From: Bacillota bacterium
GTDB taxonomy: Bacteria > Bacillota > Clostridia > Oscillospirales > Oscillospiraceae
Direction: 5' to 3'
NCBI GenBank assembly: GCA_023406225.1
Contig: JAEXWS010000118.1
Span: 1 to 9,007, forward strand
DNA length: 9,007 bases
The position numbers were made by a program, and so were the translations under genes. The notes below the pieces were generated by a model. The model was not told the origin of the DNA. It did no database searches and saw only the letters and a list, made by a program, of their open reading frames with translations. Shown piece by piece: positions 1-6,455 of the stretch (positions are counted from its first letter, which is position 1; every line of letters starts with the position of its first letter).

Positions 1-2121
1 GTGCAGGACAGCAGCGCCGCCAAGCCCGCCCCCAAGCAGGCCGGCGCCGTGCCCGCGCAAAACGGCGGCAAGCCCCAGGCGGCCCCCCAGGGCGGCCAGC
101 AGGCGGCGCAGCAGCCCCAGCAGCCCATGTCCCGGGTGCCCCAGAAGAAGATCGTCGATACCCGCAAGGGCGGCGACGTGAACCTGGCCAAGTATGACCA
201 GAGGCTGGAGGAGCTGGCTCCCGAGCGGGCCAACCGGATGCAGCAGCGCAGCGGCAAGGAGAAGATCCGCACCAACAGCCAGCGCCGGGGCGGCATGACC
301 TTCTCCAACAAGCGCCGCCAGGACGAAGCCGAGCGGATGCGCCGCCTGCGGATGGAGATCGCGAAAAAGTCTCCCCTGAAGGTGATGATCCCCGACGAGA
401 TCAGCGTGGGCGAGCTGGCCTCCCGCATGAAAAAGACCGGCGCGGAAGTGGTCAAGTGCCTGATGAAAAACGGCGTGATGGCCTCTCTCAGCCAGCTCAT
501 CGACTTCGACACCGCCGCCATCATCGCCGAGGAGCTGGGCTGCAAGGTGGAGAAGGAAGTGGTGGTCACCATCGAGGAGCGCCTCATCGACGACCACAAG
601 GACGACGAGAAGGACCTGGTGTCCCGCGCCCCCGTGGTGGTGGTCATGGGCCACGTGGACCACGGCAAGACCTCCCTGCTGGACACCATCCGCAACGCGT
701 CCGTGGCCTCCGGCGAGGCCGGCGGCATCACCCAGCACATCGGCGCCTACCAGGTCCAGGTGAACGGCAAGCCCATCACCTTCCTGGACACCCCGGGCCA
801 CGAGGCGTTCACCTCCATGCGCGCCCGCGGCGCCATGATCACCGACATCGCCATTTTGATGGTGGCGGCGGATGACGGCATCATGCCCCAGACCGTGGAG
901 TCCATCAACCACGCCAAGGCCGCGGGCATCCCCATCATCGTGGCCATCAACAAGATCGACAAGGAAAACGCCAACCCCGACAAGATCCTCCAGCAGCTGA
1001 CCGAATACGGCCTGGTGCCCGAGGACTGGGGCGGCGAGACGATCTGCTGCAAGATCTCCGCCAAGAAAAACATCGGCATCGAAAACCTGCTGGAAATGGT
1101 GACGCTCACCGCCGAGATGTCGGAGCTGAAGGCCAACCCCAACCGGGCGGGCCAGGGCACCGTGATCGAAGCCCGTCTGGACAAGGGCCGGGGCCCCGTG
1201 GCCACCCTTCTGGTCCAGAACGGCACCCTGAAAACCGGCGACATCATCATCGCGGGAACGGCCGTGGGCCGGGTCCGCGTCATGACCGACTACAAGGGCA
1301 ACCGCCTGACCGAGGCCGGTCCCTCCGTCCCCGTGGAGGTCGCGGGCCTCAGCGAAGCCCCCACCGCGGGCAGCCCCTTCTTCGCCGTGGCCGACGAGCG
1401 CATGGCCCGGGAGCTGGTGGAGCAGCGCAAGGCCGAGGAGAAGGCCAAGGCCGCCGGAGCCGTCCAGAAGGTCTCCCTGGAGAACCTGTTCGACCAGATC
1501 CAGGCCGGCGAGCGCAAGGAGCTGGCTTTGATCGTCAAGGCCGACGTCCAGGGCAGCGTGGAGGCCGTGAAGGCCTCTTTGGAAAAGCTCTCCAACGACG
1601 AGGTGAACGTGCGGGTGATCCACGGCGGCGTGGGCGCCGTCAACGAGTCCGACGTGATGCTGGCCTCCTCCTCGGGCGCCATCATCGTGGGCTTCAACGT
1701 CCGTCCGGACGCCGCCGCAAGGGACGGCGCCATCCGCCAGAACGTGGATATGCGGATGTACCGGGTCATTTATGACTGCATCGACGAGATCGAGTCCGCC
1801 ATGAAGGGCATGCTGGCCCCCAAGTTTAAGGAAGTGGTCCTGGGCCACGCGGAGGTCCGCCAGACCTACAAGGTCTCCAACGTGGGCACCGTGGCCGGCT
1901 GCTACGTCCAGGACGGCAAGATCGTCCGGGCCTGCTCCGTGCGCATCGTGCGGGACGGCATCGTGATCCACGAGGGCCAGCTGGCCTCTTTGAAGCGCTT
2001 CAAGGACGACGCCAAGGAGGTTGCGGAGAACTACGAGTGCGGCATGACCATCGAGAAATTCAACGACATCAAGGAAGGCGACATCATCGAAGGGTTTACC
2101 ATGGAGGAAATCCCCCGCTGA
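1..2121 (+). CDS. infB: Translation initiation factor IF-2, 5'-truncated by window edge
   Basis: IF-2 is the cytoplasmic GTPase that brings fMet-tRNA to the 30S subunit and promotes 50S joining. Counting from base 1, residues 1-60 are an Ala/Pro/Gln/Gly-rich linker. A basic stretch follows, then an IF2_N-type domain at about 123-185. The G domain shows all five motifs: GHVDHGKT at 217-224, GGIT at 241-244, DTPGH at 263-267, NKID at 317-320 and SAKK at 353-356. Domain 2 begins near 384, domain 3 near 513 (KADVQGS), and the C-terminal fMet-tRNA-binding domain covers about 615-706. The GTG at base 1 is in frame, but no upstream sequence is visible. The usual N-terminal IF2_N subdomain that precedes the linker is missing, so the true start is very probably outside the window. 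The identification is certain; only the 5' end is open. A terminator follows 12 nt after the stop codon. Confidence 0.97.
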   Translation: MQDSSAAKPAPKQAGAVPAQNGGKPQAAPQGGQQAAQQPQQPMSRVPQKKIVDTRKGGDVNLAKYDQRLEELAPERANRMQQRSGKEKIRTNSQRRGGMTFSNKRRQDEAERMRRLRMEIAKKSPLKVMIPDEISVGELASRMKKTGAEVVKCLMKNGVMASLSQLIDFDTAAIIAEELGCKVEKEVVVTIEERLIDDHKDDEKDLVSRAPVVVVMGHVDHGKTSLLDTIRNASVASGEAGGITQHIGAYQVQVNGKPITFLDTPGHEAFTSMRARGAMITDIAILMVAADDGIMPQTVESINHAKAAGIPIIVAINKIDKENANPDKILQQLTEYGLVPEDWGGETICCKISAKKNIGIENLLEMVTLTAEMSELKANPNRAGQGTVIEARLDKGRGPVATLLVQNGTLKTGDIIIAGTAVGRVRVMTDYKGNRLTEAGPSVPVEVAGLSEAPTAGSPFFAVADERMARELVEQRKAEEKAKAAGAVQKVSLENLFDQIQAGERKELALIVKADVQGSVEAVKASLEKLSNDEVNVRVIHGGVGAVNESDVMLASSSGAIIVGFNVRPDAAARDGAIRQNVDMRMYRVIYDCIDEIESAMKGMLAPKFKEVVLGHAEVRQTYKVSNVGTVAGCYVQDGKIVRACSVRIVRDGIVIHEGQLASLKRFKDDAKEVAENYECGMTIEKFNDIKEGDIIEGFTMEEIPR

Positions 2122-2133
2122 TGCACACAATAA

Positions 2134-2166
2134 GGGGCGGCGCACCGGTCGCCGCCCCTGTTTTTT
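2134..2166 (+). terminator. Intrinsic terminator between infB and rbfA
   Basis: A perfect 9-bp GC stem pairs GGGGCGGCG (2134-2142) with CGCCGCCCC (2150-2158) across a 7-nt loop. After two bases it runs into six T residues (2161-2166). This is a textbook rho-independent terminator, 12 nt after the infB stop codon. Because rbfA lies on the same strand only about 90 nt further on, it may end part of the upstream transcript rather than isolate the two genes completely. Confidence 0.88.
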
Positions 2167-2222
2167 ATTCCCCCGGGCGGGCGGAGCGCAGTTTTGTTCG
2201 ATGAAAATGGGGCGCGTCCCCG

Positions 2223-2239
2223 GTACCCCGCCGGGGTAC
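2223..2239 (+). promoter_or_regulatory. Hairpin in the rbfA leader just before the Shine-Dalgarno
   Basis: GTACCCC (2223-2229) pairs perfectly with GGGGTAC (2233-2239) over a 3-nt loop, ending 4 nt before the rbfA ribosome binding site. Two alternative foldings compete with it. GGGG at 2209-2212 can pair with CCCC at 2218-2221, and CCCCGG at 2218-2223 can pair with CCGGGG at 2231-2236. The leader could therefore switch structure, but any regulatory role is inference. Confidence 0.45.
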
Positions 2240-2243
2240 GACG

Positions 2244-2250
2244 AAAGGAG
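2244..2250 (+). promoter_or_regulatory. Ribosome binding site fixing the rbfA start
   Basis: AAAGGAG lies 7 nt before the ATG at 2258. It excludes an in-frame ATG at 2201, which has no Shine-Dalgarno sequence and would add 19 residues encoded by the leader hairpins. Confidence 0.85.
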
Positions 2251-2257
2251 CCATTTT

Positions 2258-2653
2258 ATGCCAAGCAACCGAATCGGCCGCATCAATGAGGAGATCCAGC
2301 GGGAGCTGAGCGGCCAGCTCCGCCAGTTGAAGGACCCCCGCGTTTCTCAAACGGGCATGGTCTCCATCACACGGGTAGACACCACCGGCGACCTCCGCTA
2401 CGCCCGCATCTATATCTCCGTTTTGGACAAGTCCCAGGAAAAGGAGGTCCTCAAGGGCCTCAAGTCCGCCTCCGGCTTTTTGCGCCGGGAGCTGGGCCGC
2501 GCCCTGCAGCTCCGCTATACCCCGGAGCTGCAGTTCATCGGGGACGACTCCATCCAGCACGGCGCCCACATCCTGGAGATGCTGCGCCAGGTGGAGCGGA
2601 AGGACGAGTCCCGCGGCCCCGCCGCCGGGGACGGGGAGGATGAAACATGCTGA
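2258..2653 (+). CDS. rbfA: 30S ribosome-binding factor RbfA
   Basis: RbfA binds immature 30S subunits near 16S rRNA helix 1 and supports late maturation and cold adaptation. The 131-aa product matches the family's usual length of about 115-135 aa. Family features seen are the N-terminal RIGRINEEIQREL helix (5-17), DPRV at 26-29, the strand TRVDTTGDLRYARIYISV (38-55), the KH-like ASGFLRREL helix (71-79) and the RYTPELQFIGDDS segment (86-98). The C-terminal tail from about 113 is charged and variable. The start at 2258 is chosen for its Shine-Dalgarno and because the family sequence begins there. The final codons overlap the next gene by 7 nt (ATGCTGA), so the two are translationally coupled. 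Upstream lie a terminator and a structured leader, so expression may be tuned separately from infB. ylxP, present between infB and rbfA in Bacillus, is absent. Confidence 0.95.
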   Translation: MPSNRIGRINEEIQRELSGQLRQLKDPRVSQTGMVSITRVDTTGDLRYARIYISVLDKSQEKEVLKGLKSASGFLRRELGRALQLRYTPELQFIGDDSIQHGAHILEMLRQVERKDESRGPAAGDGEDETC

Positions 2654-3603
2654 CGGCAGCCGGAGCCGCGGAGCTGCTGCGGACTTTTGACAACGTTCTC
2701 CTCCTCACCCATGTCCGTCCGGACGGGGACACGGTGGGCTGCGCCGCCGCTTTGTGCGCGGGGCTGCGCCGCCTGGGCAAGACCGCCTATCTTCTGCCCA
2801 ACCCGGAGCTGACGAAAAACACCGAGCCGTATTTCCGGCCCTATGAGGCCCCGGCGGGCTTTGCGCCGGAGAAGGTGGTCTCCACCGACATCGCCTCCCT
2901 GGGGCTGCTGCCGGAAAACGCCCGGCCCTACGCGGACCGCATCGACCTGGCCATCGACCACCACCCCTCCTTCGAGGGGTTCGGCAGGGCCTGCGCCGTC
3001 CGTCCCAACGCCGCCGCCTGCGGCGAGCTGATCTACGACATCCTGGCGGCGCTCGGCCCCATCACGGCGGAGCTGGCCCTGCCCCTCTATGTGGCCCTCT
3101 CCACGGACACCGGCTGCTTCGCCTACGCCAACACCACCGCCAACACCCACGCCGTGGCGGCGGCCCTGCTGCGCACCGGCATCGACTACAAGTCCGTCAA
3201 CAAGATCTTCTTCCGCACCAAAAGCCGCAAGCGGATGCAGCTGGAGGGCGCCATGCTGGATTCCATGGAGTTTTACGACCAGGACCGGGTGGCCGTCCTC
3301 TCGGTGCCCATCGCCTTGATGGAGCGGCTGGACGCCTCCGAGAGCGACGCGGAGGAGCTCTCCTCTCTGGGGGGGCAGATCGAGGGCGTGGACTGCGCCG
3401 TTACCATGCGGGAGCTGCGGCCGGACGTATGGAAATTCTCCCTGCGCACCGGGGACCGGGTGAACGCCACCCAGGTCTGCGGGCTTTTGGGCGGCGGCGG
3501 CCACGCGGCGGCGGCGGGCTGCACCGTGGAGGGCACCTGGTCCGCCGCCAAGGAGCGGATGCTCTCCGCCATTTCACAAATCGTCCCGGATTTCCAGGGC
3601 TGA
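2647..3603 (+). CDS. nrnA: DHH/DHHA1 phosphoesterase, NrnA-like oligoribonuclease / pAp phosphatase
   Basis: NrnA-type enzymes degrade 2-5-nt RNAs to mononucleotides and dephosphorylate 3'-phosphoadenosine 5'-phosphate in the cytoplasm, using Mn2+. The 318-aa length fits. Metal-binding motifs of the DHH domain are visible: H22 with D26 and D28 in THVRPDGD (21-28), D81 in STDIASLG, the DHH triad at 104-106, and D154 in STDTGCF. The C-terminal DHHA1 substrate domain carries GGGGH (282-286), followed by AAAAG at 287-291. Start ATG 2647 has GGGGAGGA at 2633-2640, 6 nt upstream, and overlaps the rbfA stop codon. truB follows after 16 nt. This position between rbfA and truB is common in Clostridia. 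The family is certain; the exact substrate preference (nano-RNA, pAp or a cyclic dinucleotide product such as pApA) cannot be decided from sequence alone. Confidence 0.9.
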   Translation: MLTAAGAAELLRTFDNVLLLTHVRPDGDTVGCAAALCAGLRRLGKTAYLLPNPELTKNTEPYFRPYEAPAGFAPEKVVSTDIASLGLLPENARPYADRIDLAIDHHPSFEGFGRACAVRPNAAACGELIYDILAALGPITAELALPLYVALSTDTGCFAYANTTANTHAVAAALLRTGIDYKSVNKIFFRTKSRKRMQLEGAMLDSMEFYDQDRVAVLSVPIALMERLDASESDAEELSSLGGQIEGVDCAVTMRELRPDVWKFSLRTGDRVNATQVCGLLGGGGHAAAAGCTVEGTWSAAKERMLSAISQIVPDFQG

Positions 3604-3619
3604 CAAGGAGTTTTCACTT

Positions 3620-4486
3620 ATGCCCAACGGTGTCGTTATCATCGATAAACCCGCGGACTGGACCAGCATGGACGTCTGCGCGAAAATACGGGGCATCCTC
3701 CGGGAAAAGCGGGTGGGCCACGGCGGCACTCTGGACCCCATGGCCACCGGCGTTCTGCCGGTGTTCGTGGGCCAGGCCACACGGGCCGTGGAATTTGCGG
3801 AAAACAGCCGGAAGGAATACGTGGCCGGGCTGCGCCTGGGCCTGGTGACAGACACCCAGGACGTCACCGGCCGGACGCTGGAGACGCATCCCGTATCCCC
3901 CTCTCGGGCCGGCGTGGAGGCCGCGCTGGCCTCCTTCCGGGGCGAGATCGCGCAGATCCCCCCCATGTACTCCGCCGTCAAGATCAACGGGCAGCGGCTC
4001 TACGACCTGGCCCGCAAGGGCCGGGAGGTGGAGCGGAAGCCCCGGCGCATCACCATCTACGAGCTGGAGCTTTTGGAGCAGGCCGGGGAGACGGACTTTC
4101 TCTTCCGCTGTGTCTGTTCCAAGGGCACCTACATCCGCACTCTCTGCCACGACGTGGGACAGGCCCTGGGCTGCGGCGGCGCGCTGTACAGCCTGCGCCG
4201 GACCATGGCGGCGGGCTTCACCCTGCGCGACGCGGTGACGCTGCAGGACGTGCAGGCACGGGGGGAGGCTCTGCTCCTGCCCGCGGACAGCCTGTTTGCC
4301 CGGCACCCCGCCCTGACGCTGGACGATTCGGCGGCGGAAAAGCGGGTCCGCTGCGGCAACCCCATCGCAAGGCCCGGCCTTGCCGACGGCACTTACCGGG
4401 TCTACGGGCAAAACGGCGATTTCCTCTGCCTGTCCCGCGCCAGCGGCGGCCGCCTGACCTCCATCAAAAACTTCTTCGGAGCGTGA
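3620..4486 (+). CDS. truB: tRNA pseudouridine(55) synthase TruB
   Basis: TruB converts U55 in the T-psi-C loop of elongator tRNAs to pseudouridine and also acts as a tRNA folding chaperone. The 288-aa protein shows the N-terminal GVVIIDKPADWTS (4-16) and the catalytic loop GHGGTLDPMATGVLP (33-47), with D39 as nucleophile. It also has KEY (65-67, Y67 stacking on the target base), PPMYSAVKINGQRLYDLARKG (114-134) and SKGTYIRTLCHDVG (167-180, with Y171 and R173). A short C-terminal TruB_C/PUA-like region ends in GRLTSIKNFFGA. All key residues are present. Start ATG 3620 has AAGGAG at 3605-3610 with a 9-nt gap. The gene lies 16 nt after the DHH gene and 4 nt before ribF, so it belongs to the same transcript. 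Confidence 0.96.
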   Translation: MPNGVVIIDKPADWTSMDVCAKIRGILREKRVGHGGTLDPMATGVLPVFVGQATRAVEFAENSRKEYVAGLRLGLVTDTQDVTGRTLETHPVSPSRAGVEAALASFRGEIAQIPPMYSAVKINGQRLYDLARKGREVERKPRRITIYELELLEQAGETDFLFRCVCSKGTYIRTLCHDVGQALGCGGALYSLRRTMAAGFTLRDAVTLQDVQARGEALLLPADSLFARHPALTLDDSAAEKRVRCGNPIARPGLADGTYRVYGQNGDFLCLSRASGGRLTSIKNFFGA

Positions 4487-4490
4487 CCTC

Positions 4491-5393
4491 ATGAAAGAAA
4501 AAGTGATTGCCCTGGGCTTTTTTGACGGCGTGCATCTGGGCCACGCGGCCCTGCTGCGCCGGACGGCGGACCTGGCCCGGGAGCTGGGCTGCGCCCCCGC
4601 CGTGTTCACCTTTGACCGTCCCCCCAAGGAGGTGGTCACAGGCGTTCCCTGCCCCCTCATCAACTCCGCCGAGGACCGCCGGGACCTGGTGCGCAGGCTG
4701 TACGGCATCCGGGAGGTCATCATGGTCCCCTTCGACCAGGAGATGATGACCACCTCCTGGCAGGATTTCGTCACGGAGATCCTGGTGGGGCGGTATCACG
4801 CCGTCCACCTGGTGGCGGGGCACGACCACCACTTCGGCCATAAAAATCAGGGCTCCCCGGAGCTGCTGGCGGAAAAGTGCAAATCGCTGGGCATCGGCTG
4901 CGACATCATCCCCAAAGTGGAGGTGGCGGGCATCACCGTCAGCTCCACCTACATCCGCCGTCTGGTGGAGCTGGGGCAGATCGACCGGGCCAACCGCTTC
5001 CTGGGCCATCCCCACACCCTGACGGGCACCGTCCGCCACGGGCGGGGCATCGGCTCGGCCCAGCTCTTCCCCACCGCCAACCTGGCGGTCCCCCTTCATG
5101 TGCTGGTCCCCAGCCACGGAGTGTACGCCACCCGGGTCGTTCTGGAAGGCGGCGCGTCCTACGCCGCCGTCACCAATGTCGGCACCCGCCCCACGGTGAA
5201 CAACGGGGCGGACGTGACGGTGGAGGCGTGCCTTCTGGACTTCCAGGGGGACCTGTACGGAAAGAAGATGCGGGTGGAGTTTTTCAAGCACCTGCGGGAC
5301 GAGGTGCGCTTCGACTCTCTGGACGCGCTGAAGGCCCAAATCGCATCGGATGTGGAGGCCACCCGCCGGTATTTTGCGGAGACAGGCCGTTGA
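4491..5393 (+). CDS. ribF: Bifunctional riboflavin kinase / FAD synthetase
   Basis: RibF phosphorylates riboflavin to FMN and adenylylates FMN to FAD in the cytoplasm. The N-terminal nucleotidyltransferase half has the GFFDGVHLGH motif (9-18) and SSTYIR (151-156), which binds ATP phosphates. The C-terminal flavokinase half has GTVRHGRGIG (179-188), FPTAN (193-197) and NVGTRPTV (229-236). It also has the expected catalytic acid E246 in VEACLLDF and the family-typical FFKHLRDE (264-271). The 300-aa length is normal (about 300-320). The motif usually reading G-x-D/N-F-x-F-G appears as GHDHHFG (110-116), a His where an aromatic residue is usual. GGAG at 4478-4481 lies within the end of truB, 9 nt before ATG 4491. 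A very strong hairpin follows, so ribF appears to end this operon, and rpsO is not next to it. Confidence 0.96.
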   Translation: MKEKVIALGFFDGVHLGHAALLRRTADLARELGCAPAVFTFDRPPKEVVTGVPCPLINSAEDRRDLVRRLYGIREVIMVPFDQEMMTTSWQDFVTEILVGRYHAVHLVAGHDHHFGHKNQGSPELLAEKCKSLGIGCDIIPKVEVAGITVSSTYIRRLVELGQIDRANRFLGHPHTLTGTVRHGRGIGSAQLFPTANLAVPLHVLVPSHGVYATRVVLEGGASYAAVTNVGTRPTVNNGADVTVEACLLDFQGDLYGKKMRVEFFKHLRDEVRFDSLDALKAQIASDVEATRRYFAETGR

Positions 5394-5408
5394 TGAATAT
5401 GGACGCTT

Positions 5409-5450
5409 TGGAAAGCCCCGGGCCGCCATCAGGCGGCCCGGGGCTTTCCA
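5409..5450 (+). terminator. 19-bp perfect hairpin after ribF, probable terminator
   Basis: TGGAAAGCCCC (5409-5419) begins an arm running to 5427. It pairs without mismatch with 5432-5450, closing on an ATCA tetraloop. The hairpin starts 16 nt after the ribF stop codon. Only three T residues sit in the descending arm and none follow, so it lacks a classic U-tract. Transcription termination or 3'-end protection is likely from position; the mechanism is uncertain. Confidence 0.7.
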
Positions 5451-5537
5451 CGGCCTGTTCCCGTGTTCCGTTAAAATCACAAATCGAACGCTCTTTTTTT
5501 GACGCAGCTCACAAAGTTGGATCATTTCAGAAAAAAC

Positions 5538-5562
5538 CGCGCCGAATCGGCTTTCCGGCGCG
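5538..5562 (+). repeat. Inverted repeat upstream of the orphan-gene promoter
   Basis: CGCGCCG (5538-5544) pairs with CGGCGCG (5556-5562) around an 11-nt loop. A smaller nested hairpin, GCCG/CGGC (5541-5551), is an alternative. It is preceded by six A residues and followed by an AT-rich run. It could be a weak terminator guarding the next unit or an operator overlapping its promoter. The rest of 5451-5537 shows only a T7 run at 5494-5500 and no gene. Confidence 0.4.
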
Positions 5563-5573
5563 CTTATATTTTA

Positions 5574-5579
5574 TATAAT
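5574..5579 (+). promoter_or_regulatory. Probable -10 box (TATAAT) for the 154-aa gene
   Basis: A perfect TATAAT lies in a very AT-rich stretch (5564-5600), 38 nt before the start codon, in an otherwise GC-rich region. The best -35 at suitable spacing is TTTCCG (5552-5557, 16-nt gap), only a 3/6 match, so an activator or an alternative start is possible. Confidence 0.5.
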
Positions 5580-5603
5580 ATAGTTTTAAATGAATCAAAT
5601 TTT

Positions 5604-5609
5604 AGGAGG
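5604..5609 (+). promoter_or_regulatory. Shine-Dalgarno fixing the start of the 154-aa gene
   Basis: A consensus AGGAGG lies 7 nt before ATG 5617. An in-frame ATG at 5590 would place this sequence inside the coding region and has no site of its own, so 5617 is preferred. Confidence 0.8.
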
Positions 5610-5616
5610 CGATTTG

Positions 5617-6081
5617 ATGAAAAACAGGAAGCACGCCGCCGCTTTGGCCCGGACCGTTTATCCGGCTTCCGCAGGCGTTGTCCTGTGTTTTGCAGTTCAT
5701 TCGGTCTCTTTTATGGAAGGCGAGACGGACCTGTGGGCCGCAGACGGCCTCCGGATCCCGTTCCTCTATGAGCACGTGGGTCTCAAAATTTATTCTGACG
5801 ATCTCACCATCAATCTGACGCAGACCCCCCTCGTAAAATCCACCTATTATCAAAAAGGGGCCGACGTGTCCATCGCTAGGCTCTGCACTTTTTCAGACCA
5901 CTTCACCGTGGAACGATATACAGAAAACGGATGGGGCGGCCTGGAGTCCTGCGGGCATGAGACAAAGGCCCGCACGGAGACCGGCTCCGATTTCTATTCC
6001 CCGCTGCTGACCGGGCCGGGGCCGGGCCAAAAAACCGGGCATCGCATCCATACCGATTTCGGCGTATACGAAATCATGTAA
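5617..6081 (+). CDS. Hypothetical, possibly exported 154-aa protein
   Basis: I do not recognise this protein. It begins with a basic MKNRKH segment and a moderately hydrophobic stretch to about residue 33, which could be a signal peptide or anchor. No proper lipobox is seen, since VVLC has Leu at -1. The remainder is polar and looks beta-rich. A segment from about 52 to 104, with NLTQTP, a repeated strand-like pattern and TVERYTENGWGGL, loosely recalls small Ig-like beta-sandwich domains of Firmicute surface proteins; this is a weak impression. It has an excellent Shine-Dalgarno and its own TATAAT promoter candidate. Base composition is clearly lower in GC than the flanking genes (about 43% in 5761-5820), suggesting later acquisition. 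The 74-aa membrane gene follows 71 nt downstream and may share its transcript. Confidence 0.65.
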   Translation: MKNRKHAAALARTVYPASAGVVLCFAVHSVSFMEGETDLWAADGLRIPFLYEHVGLKIYSDDLTINLTQTPLVKSTYYQKGADVSIARLCTFSDHFTVERYTENGWGGLESCGHETKARTETGSDFYSPLLTGPGPGQKTGHRIHTDFGVYEIM

Positions 6082-6152
6082 AAACCGGACGACGCGCCGC
6101 ACGCAGCCTCTCTCACGGCATTTCAGGAGAAAACGGAAGGTGGAAGTTCAAA

Positions 6153-6377
6153 ATGACCTATCAAAAAGTGAAGCTTCTGATCAGTGTTTTCTTTCTGATC
6201 GGGTATCTGCTCGTTTATCTCGCGGCCAACAAGCCCCTATTGGACCGCTCGCCGTTTTCTGGAGGATATTTTCTTTTGTTCTTTGGGATCAGATTTCTGA
6301 TCTCCTTTGTGCAAAACAGAGCCGCACGGAGAAAAGGCGAGCCGATCCCCTATCCCTGCTGGTTTTTCATGTTTTAA
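6153..6377 (+). CDS. Hypothetical 74-aa two-helix membrane protein
   Basis: I do not recognise this family. Two hydrophobic segments are clear: about residues 8-25 (LLISVFFLIGYLLVYLAA) and about 38-53 (GGYFLLFFGIRFLISFV). They are separated by a short polar loop and followed by a basic patch (QNRAARRKGE, 54-63) that should lie on the cytoplasmic side. The C-terminus is aromatic (CWFFMF). The start has a GGAAGGTGG-like Shine-Dalgarno at 6136-6144 with about 8 nt spacing. GC is near 48% in its first third, below the neighbouring operon. A longer overlapping frame (6140-6721) lacks family features and runs through the terminator, so this frame is preferred. Pairing with the preceding possible exported protein is suggestive, for example of an envelope or effector/immunity-like couple, but this is speculation. 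Confidence 0.65.
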   Translation: MTYQKVKLLISVFFLIGYLLVYLAANKPLLDRSPFSGGYFLLFFGIRFLISFVQNRAARRKGEPIPYPCWFFMF

Positions 6378-6402
6378 CGCGGAAAGGTCCATCTTTTCCG
6401 CG
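6378..6402 (+). repeat. Hairpin directly after the 74-aa gene
   Basis: CGCGGAAA (6378-6385) pairs perfectly with TTTCCGCG (6395-6402) around a 9-nt loop, beginning at the base after the TAA stop. It may add to termination together with the stronger hairpin that follows. Confidence 0.55.
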
Positions 6403-6403
6403 C

Positions 6404-6432
6404 AAAAAGGCCGCCCGACCGGGCGGCCTTTT
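6404..6432. terminator. Bidirectional intrinsic terminator between convergent units
   Basis: AAAAGGCCGCCC (6405-6416) pairs perfectly with GGGCGGCCTTTT (6421-6432) over a GACC loop. The + strand ends in four T residues; the - strand ends in five (complement of 6404-6408). It can stop the orphan unit from the left and the spoIIE unit from the right. Confidence 0.85.
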
Positions 6433-6455
6433 GCTTTCGAGATTCTCTCACACAA

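Noticed and set aside
2201..2257. N-terminal extension of RbfA from ATG 2201
   Set aside because: There is no ribosome binding site before 2201, the extension would encode the leader hairpins, and a good Shine-Dalgarno plus the family N-terminus point to 2258.
2515..3504. Long - strand open frame opposite the DHH gene
   Set aside because: It is an antisense shadow produced by GC-rich codon bias, with Gly/Gln/Val-rich low-complexity translation. The + strand carries complete DHH/DHHA1 motifs.
3614..5525. Long - strand open frames opposite truB and ribF
   Set aside because: They are shadows of strongly supported + strand genes, without recognisable domains or ribosome binding sites.
5499..5527. 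TTGACG at 5499-5504 as a -35 box
   Set aside because: At 17-nt spacing the -10 position reads TCATTT, a 2/6 match, and no transcript need is evident before the stronger TATAAT.
5393..5578. Short frame starting at the ATGA overlap after ribF
   Set aside because: It runs through the 19-bp hairpin, its composition looks non-coding and it shows no family features.
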